Source of the DNA: Tetraselmis striata
Taxonomy: Eukaryota > Chlorophyta > Chlorodendrophyceae > Chlorodendrales > Chlorodendraceae
Assembly (NCBI GenBank): GCA_006384855.1
Contig: VCJN01002602.1
Coordinates: forward strand, 1-64,000
Direction of reading: 5' to 3'
DNA length: 64,000 bases
Below are positions 43,801 to 52,275 of this stretch, one piece after another. Positions within the stretch are counted from its first letter, which is position 1. Each line of letters starts with the position of its first letter. A program made the position numbers and the translations under genes. The notes under the pieces are model-generated. The model had not been told where the DNA came from, ran no database searches, and worked only from the letters and a program-made list of their open reading frames with translations.

Positions 43801-46601
43801 GTGAGCCGCTTCATTTCGCTGTTGTTGATGGTTCCCTGTATTGTTTTCGGCAAATGTTATATGTATCCACCGGAGACAGCTCCTGTATGTACCCAGCCTC
43901 GTCCCAAAGGTCGAAGGGTGGATCTTTTTATGATAGATGAAAGTGAATGTCCTATTTAGCAAGCTGCGGCTGCACGTTCGTGGCGAGTAGCGCTAAAGTC
44001 TGCGATCTGTGACATCCGGGTTTCAGACCGGGTGGGGGAGCCGGGGGGTGGCCTGTCCCCGAGGGTGGTTGCAACCCAAACCCGAAACCGAAAACAGTAA
44101 ACATAAAGCCTAAGAACCTAAGCATAAAACCTTAAGTTCCAATCTGAGGTTCAATCCTAAAAAATGAGAAACATTATTCAAATGAATAATTAAATGAATA
44201 CTATTTTCATTTTATTCTTTGAGGGTGATTTTCAGGTTGGGAGTTTAGGGTTTAGGGTTAGGTAAGTAGGGTTTAAATTTAGGGTGTTAGGTTTTAGCTT
44301 TGGGTTTGGGTTTGTGGGTTGAGAAATTAGGATTCAGATTTTTGGTTTGGGTGTTAGGTTTTATACTGGGGACAGATGTAAGAGTGGCTCCAGTGGAGCC
44401 ATGTAACCTGACCCTTTGTTTTCCCCTGTTTTTTACCTGTGTATCAAGATCTTGTATCAAATCGCGGTTGTTCGAGTATTCAATAAAAACAAACTGCTGT
44501 CCAGTGTTAATTAAATCTTTCACTTTTAAGCATTCTTTCATTTTCGTCACTTTCTTTCCTCCGTATATTGTTCATCCTTCTTTCACATTATATATTAATT
44601 GTAGCATTGTCATATATTTTCCATTGTAATCGACCTGTTTCTTCTCGGTATCTCCTGCAATGTCTCTTCCTTTCCTTGTGCCCCGGCTGGCAGCCCACCC
44701 GGTGGCGGCGGCTGAGCGGTGGTGTGTCGCGTGTGGCAGGGCCGAGGGGGGCGGCGGGCGGCAGCAGCTGGCGGTGGGCAGGCGGGCGTGGACCCGCGGG
44801 ACCACTGGGGGCGCACGCCGCTGCACTGGGCGGTGGTGAACGGGCACCAGCAGGCGGTGGCCGCGCTGCTGGAGGCTGGCGCGAGCGCCAAGGTGAGCCG
44901 GGGAGCACCCGGGGGCGCAGGCCGGCACCAGGCACTGTGCGTACACACACCCCGAGCTGGCTAAACTTTACTGAACCACACCAACTTGTAGACTACAACT
45001 TGGATAGACCAGCCGGGCACGTAGATCGCCACTACCTTGCGTGCAATTAAGGCAATGTGCGCCGACTTGCCTCGTTATTGGCGTGTCTTTCTCCCGGTCG
45101 TGGCATCTGCTCGCAGGGTGCAGTGTGAGTCATTCATTTAAATTGGTACTCATTGATTTAAATTAGCGGCGTGCTTCAGTTGATTTTTAATTAAAGCTTG
45201 GGATAGCTACGTGACACCCCCAAAGGTTCCATGAACTCTTGGAAGAACTTAGTGGGACAGAGTTAACTTGATCAGTTTCGATAACGCTTATAATTATACA
45301 TTTATGCTTATATAAATAAGTTATCGTAATTACAAGAGTGCGTGCCAGTACGCACAGCCAGCACAGTCATCGGAAGGCAGGGGCTCACCCTGCCCTGCCC
45401 ACGCGGTCACGTGTAGCTCCAAGCGACGCGGATGCATGGGTTATCGACCCGCCCGCATGGACGGAGGGTACGCAAGCTGCTCCCTGCTGCCGCTATAAGG
45501 CCGACAGCGCACTGCCAGGAGCACGAAGGCGGTGTCATCGCATGCCGCAACCACGGGGAGGGCCGGAGAAAGTTACGTCTGTTAGGAAAGTTTCAGAATG
45601 CATCACGAAATCACCGCGGATTCCTTGACGCATACATAGCTATTCACACTTCTGGGCGCCAGAGAATCCGGTGGAATTGCACAGTGGTGCTGTGAATACA
45701 ACGGCAATAATGCGAACCCGTATCCTACCATATTTTAAAATTACGAATTGAAATTACCGGTGCGGGGGCTTGGCAGGTAAGTGCCTTTGTACTTACCTGC
45801 TTACTTCACTCGCCTTACGTCCGAACGATATAACGTGAACTATCACGGTCGTTCGCCACATCCGCGAAAGATGCTTTTAAAATTACGAGGTGAGGCTGTC
45901 TGTCTGTGAGTCTGTCTGTCTGTCTGTTTGTCGCCGACTTTCGGAACGGTTTCGCATAGATTACTAGAAAATCAGACATGTATCCGTTATAGATTCCGTG
46001 ATAATTCCGAGCTGACAAATATAGCCGCCGCGCTGCTGACTACTACCTGTAGCGACTACCGGTACCGCCCGGCCGCCGCCGGTAAAGTCGGGCCGGTCGT
46101 CGCTGTTCGTCTGGTCTTCGGGGCACCGGGCCCCGGATCGGCGGGTCGGCGGACGCAGGACTGTACAGTGTAACGACTACTATGACTGATGCTGAGGACC
46201 TTTCTGATTGTCCTTTTGTTTTGGCGATTTCCGATATCGCCTTCTGCTTCTAGCTCAAGTAAATAATAAATAACTGATGCTGCGGCTCTCTGGATTCCAC
46301 ACTCCTGCAACGGGTATACTTGTACACGTATGTGAAAGGACCTGCTGCGGGAACTACCCAAGTGCCCAATTCACATCCAGCTCGTCATCCAACTGTGCAG
46401 GCGGTGGACAGCGCGGGCGAGACACCGCTGGCGGTGGCGGAGCGCCGGGCGCAGTGCGGCGCGAACGACCGCGGTGGAGCGCGCGCCTCCGTGTTTGGCG
46501 CCATCGCCACCACGCTGGGGGGCTCTGCCAAGACCGTCCGCGGCGACAAGGGCGCGCTGTTTGCAGGCGCCGGGCGGGAGGGGGTCGGCGGTGCGAGGTG
46601 A
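28602..46601 (+). CDS. Adenylation-carrier-ankyrin protein (NRPS-like, AASDH-related)
   Basis: Twenty-two exons join in phase at GT-AG borders (one GC donor): 28602-28698, 29145-29284, 29416-29661, 30738-30877, 31531-31601, 32430-32566, 33559-33621, 33901-34060, 35084-35227, 35435-35524, 35634-35789 (or -35754), 36625-36687, 36892-36945, 38027-38212, 38806-38990, 40905-41138, 41876-41946, 42216-42378, 43427-43530, 43720-43800, 44740-44892, 46401-46601. They give about 978 residues ending at TGA 46599. The order is AMP-binding adenylation domain, carrier domain with LGGDSL, then ankyrin repeats. The adenylation part resembles ACSF4/AASDH (TFDPS after the core), whose animal members carry a beta-propeller instead. 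Role inferred: loading of an amino or other carboxylic acid on the carrier arm; no condensation, reductase or thioesterase domain is seen. Two single-base insertions break the frame (33930-33933, 38862-38865). The first exons are missing. Confidence 0.8.
31913..32060 (+). repeat. Intronic repeat family, copies at 31.9, 32.9, 36.0 and 38.3 kb
   Basis: Shared blocks in one order and orientation: CTGTTTTGCAGCACCGA, GTATCCG, GTATTC(G), ATAAATACA..TTTCCTC, a G run, TCAAAAAC and GCGAACCCAAA. Copies are at 31913-32060, about 32885-33070, 35995-36110 and 38338-38410, each in a different intron of the adenylation-carrier-ankyrin gene. They are diverged (roughly 60-70% by eye). Confidence 0.55.
34802..34878. 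repeat. (GA)n microsatellite with interruptions
   Basis: GAGA units punctuated by ACAGAGA, in the intron 34061-35083. Open frames across it (RERERE, SLSLSL) are artefacts. Confidence 0.95.
36316..36368 (-). repeat. GGTGGCAA-family palindromic repeat, copy 2
   Basis: GGTGGCAAATTC...GGCCAGG...TTTGCCAGCTACGCGC matches 37597-37650 in the same orientation; both are preceded by AATAGAATAGAA. Intronic. The same intron has three tandem 12-bp units GAATGACTGACT near 36575-36610, just before exon 36625. Confidence 0.55.
37597..37650 (-). repeat. GGTGGCAA-family palindromic repeat, copy 3
   Basis: GGTGGCAAAACACGGCCAGG, CATCGCC, and TTTTTTTGCCACCTACGCGC: inverted GGTGGCAAA/TTTGCCACC ends. Lies in the 1.08-kb intron 36946-38026. 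The section 37720-37870 of that intron resembles 42830-42960, another intron of the gene. Confidence 0.6.
38027..41138 (+). other. Carrier (thiolation) domain exons
   Basis: Exon 38027-38212 gives the link VARSALAGREL and a helix LWAALADTGGWGAVARRAWE. Exon 38806-38990 gives ELGCSLDAHGGGADWAAL and then, after a one-base frame break, GGDSLAALRCCQALAAEL. The Ser for 4'-phosphopantetheine is codon AGC at 38873-38875. Exon 40905-41138 gives VFGELLGPLAPAELLQRPRL and ADFARHLTQHL, the last carrier helix. The 1.9-kb intron between them holds a tyrosine-recombinase element relic. Confidence 0.75.
39030..40600 (-). mobile_element. Tyrosine-recombinase element copy D, decayed internal part
   Basis: Minus strand, inside the intron between carrier exons 38806-38990 and 40905-41138. 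Gag-like remnants (QDDRHLPA, VLNVLRAQNFHPIAEH) at 40060-40600 and recombinase N-terminal remnants at 39040-39560 (KKRSYVVDEPG, CHDSEKSSPVEASAATIVRY and VAWIGERGHI) align with copies A-C. Neither terminal repeat nor the catalytic half remains. It is the most diverged copy and shows that the element family is old. Confidence 0.72.
43941..44739. repeat. Interstitial telomere-like tract within an intron
   Basis: The intron between exons 43720-43800 and 44740-44892 holds TTTAGGGTTTAGGGTTAGG at about 44244-44262 and further GGGTTTAAATTTAGGG / GGGTTTGGGTTT variants to 44330, with related CCTAA-rich bases near 44090-44160. A similar CTTTAGGGTTTTAGGG is at 41798-41815. These look like degenerate telomere repeats. 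Confidence 0.6.
45860..46315. repeat. Long dispersed repeat, internally deleted copy
   Basis: Carries the left part (TCTGTCTG array, TTGTCGCC, GGAACGGTTTCGCATAGATTA) and the right part (GGCGGGTCGGCGGACGCAGG...CTCCTGCAACGGG) of the repeat at 23830-25575, without its 1.2-kb interior. It lies in the last intron (44893-46400) of the adenylation-carrier-ankyrin gene and is interrupted by a LINE stub. The rest of that intron shows nothing coding. Confidence 0.6.
46195..46272 (+). mobile_element. 78-bp LINE 3'-end stub
   Basis: Flanked by ACTGATGCTG at 46185-46194 and 46273-46282. The insert starts AGGACCTTTCTGATTGTCC and holds the conserved terminus CGATTTCCGATATCGCCTTC. The paralogous repeat at 25530 lacks the insert and has the target once, proving insertion. 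Confidence 0.9.
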
Positions 46602-47191
46602 GGGAGAGAGGGAGCCGAAGTAGGCCGAAGAAGCGGCAGCTGCGTGCCAGCTAGGCACGACCTAAGGCGGATGGAAGCCGCGCCGGCGGCGAGCTGGGAG
46701 AGCCTGGTCGCGTCATGTTGTCAAAGGATTCACGCTGGACTCGTGCTGCCCATCAAGATACTCACATCGCGGTGCCCGGGGGACATGGAACTTGCGGTTG
46801 CACGCCCATTGGCGCCTTTGCGATCAAGTTGGGCAGTGCCCAATAGGCAATACACGAAAACCGGTCTATGTGATATATTGTTGGGATGTGTTCTAAAAAT
46901 TTTGCCTCCGAGCATTGCCCCTCTGCATGTTTACATGCTTCCAGACGAGTCCGGGTTGGGAACGCGGGCGGGGGGGGGGGGGGGGGGGGGGGGGGGAGGG
47001 GGGTTAGGCCATGCTGCGGAGGTTTTGTGGATTGGTTTAGGATTGCTGCTGCCACGGGCGGATTGCGGATTTGCCATGATCCGCCCAGAACGACGCAAGA
47101 CAATGCGCCATAGCGAGCAGCAGCTTTATTATGGGTAGTGGTACATCCAGGTAAATTCCCCGCGTTTCCCTTGAGGTTGCGTAACGACATG
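46602..47191. other. 3' flank of the adenylation-carrier-ankyrin gene
   Basis: A 27-base G run at 970-996 of this kilobase (46970-46996). No TGTAA signal was found within about 350 bases of the stop. Open frames are short or poly-Gly/Pro. Confidence 0.4.
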
Positions 47192-47640
47192 TTCTAAACT
47201 TGTTTATGGGGTTTCCTTCCTTTCCTTGGCCGCTTTTCGACTACAATGCTGCTCAGTGGTACAAGATACTAGGCACCTGTTGTTGCGCCCCTTTTGGGTG
47301 CAGCACGAGTAGACATAAAAGCAGCCATAATAGCTGAGCCTGCCATCTTCCAGTTTCGCTGCGTTACACGCAGCGATTAACTGTCCCGTAACATGTTGCG
47401 AGCAAGGTCACCCCATGTTGTTCAAGACCACACCCATCTCACCACCCGTGTGTGAAATTCTCATCCGTATGTCCGTGCGTTACCATGTGAGATAGGGAAG
47501 AACCCGTCGTTGAGCCGACGCTCAAATCGCTACAAGTAGATGTGAAGGCCCAGTCTGCATTGCTGCGCGAGCTTGCAAGAGCGTTGGCTCATTTGACGGC
47601 TCGTGACCATGTTCTTGGTGGAGACGGAGCACATGGCTCC

Positions 47641-47910
47641 TGTTATGTACTCTACACTGTTGTACTTTGTACTGCGGGAGCCGACGAAGGAGCGAAGAAC
47701 TGGCGACTGAGGCGGACGAAAACGAGTACAAGCCAAGCGAAGTACGAGTATGAGCATTGCGAGTGCGAGTACAAGTGAAGGCGAAGTGCTGGTACAAGGA
47801 CGACGAGGCGTCAGTACGAGCGACTATAAGGCGACTAGTAGTGCATGACAGTATTACGAGTACCCACATGGGGTGCGAGTAACCTGTACTTACGCCTGCG
47901 TACCAGCAGC
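47641..47910 (+). repeat. GAGTAC-rich dispersed repeat, copy 2
   Basis: Same sequence as 16745-17020, here within the gag-like ORF of tyrosine-recombinase copy B, joined after GGAGCACATGGCTCC and before AAAAGCTACCTCTACTGCTC. Confidence 0.7.
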
Positions 47911-48084
47911 AAAAGCTACCTCTACTGCTCGGGTAGCGGCTGCGGCTGCATGACGCGGCCGTGGACGTGGGCGTGGCGGCGGCCGCGGTCGTGGCCGCCA
48001 AGGTGAGCACAAGTGGCAGCGTGGGGCGCCTTTCGTAGGAGGTGCGGCCGCTTTGCGAGGCCACCTTTTGGTGCCCGCCGCACG

Positions 48085-49182
48085 CTGCCTACCTTGATAA
48101 AGTGGGAGGGGGGGGGGGGGGGGGGGCCCGCGCATAGCGCGGGGGGCGGCCCCCCAACGCCGGGCCGAAGGCCCGGCCACGCCGGGGGTCTGGGGGGGGG
48201 GGGGCATCCAGGCCCCCCCCCCCCAGAATTTTTTTATTTTTCGGTCAAAATAACGCATTTTTCCTTACGGAAATGGGGTGTCCATTTAAATTAATTGAGG
48301 TAGGAACAATTAGAAGTCCCGTCGGCATCTGCCGATGCGCGCGATGCACGCCAGTCCTTGCGTCCCTCGCGCCGCGCTCCGTCAGCACCTAACTCTGCTG
48401 TCACGCAACGGGGCTTTTATACAGCGGAAAGTACGGCAATTGCGCGGGTCTCCGCGGGTGTGCATAACGGAAAAAGCCCCCGTGAAGCCGGTGTTAGCGC
48501 GTCCCGTTTCGTCCCAATGTAAAATCTCACTATTGTGCAGGTCTGCGCCGCACTGAAGGGGGGCTTTTTAAGCCATTGACACCCGCGCGATAGCCCCACC
48601 CACATGCCCCCATGCGCCCCTCTAGCAGTTCAAAATACACCGCAAGATTGATGTGATGGGACGGTACTAGCGATTCAGAAACACAAATTTCCCAGGATGC
48701 TGGTGATATTCAAGCGAAAGTTCATCACTTCTTCAAATTTATTGCAATGTCGGAGGCGTGTCTAGATATACCGTCCGGGAAGCAGCTAGCCGCTATGTGG
48801 GGTTAATAATTAATTCCCCAAAGTTTTGAACCGGGCGGCCGACGGGCAGTATAAGGATTGATTGTGATGATTATACTGCCGAGTGCCGCCAGTCCCCTGT
48901 AGTTAGAATACCAGTAAGGCAGCGGGTGCTGGAGGCGCGCGAAGGGATGCCGACATGTGTATCGGCACATAACCAAAATCAGGCACAACCTGTATTGCGT
49001 TTCCCCGCCGCCCACTCGCTCACTGGGCAGTCGGCACTCGCCCACTCTGCCAGCACTCTACTACTATAACGGTCCGTCGAGGCGCAGAGGCGTCGACCGT
49101 CCTTCCGTGCCCCCCCCCTCCCGTCAACGCCGTAGGCCCCCCCCGCATACACCACCCCCAAATACCCACTTTTTCTAGGTAG
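48085..49182. mobile_element. Non-autonomous hAT-like DNA transposon (nested)
   Basis: A 1098-bp segment present only in copy B, flanked by an 8-bp direct repeat GCCGCACG at 48077-48084 and 49183-49190. Near the left end is CTACCTTGATAAAGTGGG and the right end is the inverted CTACCTAGAAAAAGTGGG, 16 of 18 matching. An 8-bp duplication with short inverted ends fits hAT elements. The inside holds a GCCGGGCCGAAGGCCCGGC hairpin (48160-48178), G and C runs, and no transposase. Confidence 0.7.
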
Positions 49183-51885
49183 GCCGCACGGCGAACCCTG
49201 GCAGCTCAACGGCGGGATGAGCGGGATGAGCGCCTTGTGTCCGGACCCGACCCCCCCCCCCCCCCCCCCCCCCCACCTTACAGACTTCATTTAGACCTTC
49301 CTCGGTGCGGTGCTTCTTACAACTACAGCTGGGTGCGGCTCGACCATCCACACGCATACATGCACATGGCGGCTCAACAATCCGCCTCCCGTACCATCTC
49401 ATCGATGCGTCCGCCGGTTTGTACACCGCGTGTTACAACTGGTTCGCAACAACCAAGCTTCGCGCGTGTACGTTACGCGCGTGACAGGCGCTACGAGCGC
49501 GAAGGGCGCGCGGGGCGGCCCTCCTACCTGAACCTAGCCCCGCAAACCCGTACTAATGATGTTGCAAACCCGTCCAGCAACTACCGGCCAAACGCCGGGA
49601 ACCTAACCGCTGCCGCCGATGAGTATTTTTTCTAAAATGAACCGGCCCCTTGTTCCCCCGTTAGCCAAGCGCCGTACCGGTACTTTCGTACTTGACGAGC
49701 CCGAAGCTGTCGCCCCTTGGGCTGCTTCACTCCGGTCTAGCTTACATGAGGCGTTCGGCTCAGACGAGTTGGGACAGCGGACTCTCGACTTACTCTCTAG
49801 CTCCCTCACCGCTCAGACGCTCATGAGCGACGCCATCAAAGTGTATCAATTCGCGGAGTTCTGCCACGACTCTGAGAACATCAGCCCGCTGGAGGCGACC
49901 ACTGCTACTATCGTCCGGTACGTTCGTTGCTTGGATTGGTGAGCGGGGGCACATTGGGGGTAAGTCGTTACAGCCTTACCTGTCAGCAATCAACACGTTC
50001 TTTGAGCTACACATCCTCGACCCGATCGCCAAAGACAGCATGCACCTTGCCACGGCTCGTCGTGGCCTCATGCTAAGGCAACGCCGCTTGGAGGCTGCCC
50101 CTTTGCGAGTCCCTCTGCCTGCTAATGTCGCATACATCTTCGTCGAGCGTGCATAGTTGATTGTGTCCGCTCCCTTCCCCGAGTACCAGTACGACTTCCG
50201 AGCCCTCATGGCCTCGGTTGTCAACTTCATGTTCTTTGCCATGGGACGTGTATTGCCGAGTGCGGGACGTGCATGTCGACGACTATAACATTATATACCC
50301 GGCAGGTGTACCGCGAGAAAGGCCGCGCCGGTCGACGAGGCCCCGACGACCTGCGCGTACTGCTCCTACCAGTGTCGGAGCACCCCCGCATTGCGCGCCT
50401 CCTGCACCACTTCATCGACCACGTACAGTCTGCCCCCGCGGCCCATGTTGCCTTGGCCGAAACAAATTTCTGGGCGGTCACCCCGAGCGAGCGGTCCAAG
50501 TCTTGGACAGCGGCCACAATGTCGGACTGTCTCTCTACAACCGTTCGTCTTCTCGGTGCTGCCCCTCCCGCCGGCACCTCCTTGAGCTCACACAGCCTTT
50601 GCAAGGGAACGACATCTGCCGCTAACGCCATCGGAACTTCACTGTCCCACATTCGCTACCAAGGCGGCTGGCCCACTAACTCCGACGTAGTTCTGGACTG
50701 CATCGACCCCAACGTCCTTCCTTCGCGTAGTAAGTTCTTCTTCGGTCACATCGCAACCCTCCGCCACTTCCAAGTTCAACAAGACTCCGCGGCAGTGGCC
50801 TTCCCGGTGCCCCCTTCATGACCTGGCGCTACCCCTTCTCCGTCAATATACCGCTCTCTCCGTTCGCTCATCACTGGCAAAACCACACTCACCTTTGAAA
50901 TGTTCTAAACTTGTTAATGGGTTCCTTTTTTGCCTAACCGCTTTTCCGGGTACTGCGCTGCTCAATGGCACGGGTTACTAGGCATCTATCGTTGCGCGCT
51001 TTTTGGGTGCAGCACGAGTAGACATAAAAGCAGCCATAACAGCTGAGCCTGCCATCTTCCAGTTTCGCTGCGTTACACGCAGCGCGCCCCCTCAGGGACT
51101 CCTTTTTCCCTCCATGTTTTAACTGAACCTTCCTGCCAATTTCGGCTCACTCGTGTAAAACAGCTTGCGCGATCGTTTTGGCAAAACCAGACTCAACTTG
51201 GAAATGTCAGGTATCGGGTACCTGTACCCGTATAGTGGGAATTAAATACCGCGCTGCTAGAGAGCAATTAATTGTCGCGAATTATCACCAAAGTGCCGGT
51301 AAGGTAAATAGCTTTCGCCGACCGAACATGATGCAGGTAGTCGCTAACACGAATGTAATCACGCGCCGACAGGGGTTTGCGGCCGCCGCATGACCCCGGA
51401 TGAGTCACTCCCGCGACGCGCCAGCGCGGACAACACGTTGCGCTTTTGTGTTGCCGCGTTACCTTATTACCGGCGGTGCCGGTCCCCTCGGCCGCGCGCG
51501 CCCGGCCGCGGCATCAGGTGTCGTAAGGATTTACAACTCATTACCCGTACAGTCAGCGAGATGGGCTACGCGCGGGTGCCGACCCCACTGTAAGAAGAGC
51601 AAGAACATGAAAACGCGATATATGCTTCTTGGTCCAGACGACTGCATCACGATCTCATCACGATGAGTGTGAGCATTCGCGAGCACCCCATTTCTGAGAG
51701 CCTAAATTCGGGTTCACGTTTAGTTGTCGGGGCGACACCCGCATCTGGGTCCCGATACAATTTCATTTCGAAATTTCAATTCAATAAATCACGATGTTAC
51801 AACGAAGATAAGAACCGGTAAGAAAGCCATCACCTGTGGCGCGCGGATCTACGGTACCCCAACAAAAACGGGATTACTAAGGATT

Positions 51886-52275
51886 ACACGTCACGCTTTC
51901 TTAAAATATATTGTATTGGTGCCGCGTGGGCCCCATCCATGTTGCGGTACGACGACGCGTATTGTTATCGCGCGGGGGCGGCAGAAGTATGACTACCTGT
52001 ACGAGATAGTCGCTACATACCAACATACGAGCACCGGTACCGTAGGTCTGACCTTACATGCGAGGCACCCATACCTTTAAAGAGTACACGTCACGCGTTC
52101 GTAAAATATGTTATATGCGTGCCGCGTGAGCACCCATCCATGTTGCGGTACGACGACGCGTATCGGTATCGCGCGGGGGCGGCACAAGTATGACTGTACG
52201 AGATACATACCAACATACCAGTACCGGTACCGTAGGTCTGACCGTACATGCGAGGCACCTATACCCCCGTACCTC
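51886..52275 (+). repeat. Tandem duplication, about 200-bp unit
   Basis: ACACGTCACGC at 51886 recurs at 52086. Both units carry CATCCATGTTGCGGTACGAC, ATCGCGCGGGGGCGGCA, ACATACCAACATAC and CGGTACCGTAGGTCTGACC. No coding capacity is apparent; GTAC-rich DNA continues to about 52.5 kb. Confidence 0.85.

Larger units (their letters stand above)
41876..46601 (+). other. Ankyrin-repeat exons
   Basis: Repeat units: ASVVAFLVGEEGADPDGEPL, HSPLHIAAASQQAGALRALL and AAGASAGMANRAG, VQPLHVAARQ, EAITALLEAGASLSARDTA, QQTVLHHAARAN, a Gly/Lys-rich insert (VWALLLERWLGGGGGGKK), DHWGRTPLHWAVVNGHQQAV and AALLEAGASAK, and AVDSAGETPLAVAERRAQCG. The C-terminal tail (SVFGAIATTLGGSAKTVRGD) is not recognised. Ankyrin repeats bind protein partners, so this half may recruit a substrate or acceptor protein. 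Exon 43427-43530 appears to use a GC donor (AAG|GCACGC). Confidence 0.8.
47192..51206 (+). mobile_element. Tyrosine-recombinase element, copy B, with nested insertions
   Basis: A1 (from 47192), A2 (about 50901-51083) and B2 (to 51206) match copy A. Within gag, about 640 bp corresponding to 20893-21535 of copy A are replaced by the GAGTAC-rich repeat (47641-47910). A 1.1-kb hAT-like insert follows at 48085-49182. The recombinase runs from about 49617 to 50821 in broken frames; it reads SSHSLCKGTTSAANAIG and SDVVLDCIDPN, so both the box II Arg and the nucleophilic Tyr are replaced by Cys. Inactive. Confidence 0.82.

Noticed and set aside
45900-45935. TCTGTCTG array as a CRISPR-like or satellite locus
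   Set aside because: Only a short microsatellite inside the dispersed repeat; no spacers, and the organism is eukaryotic.
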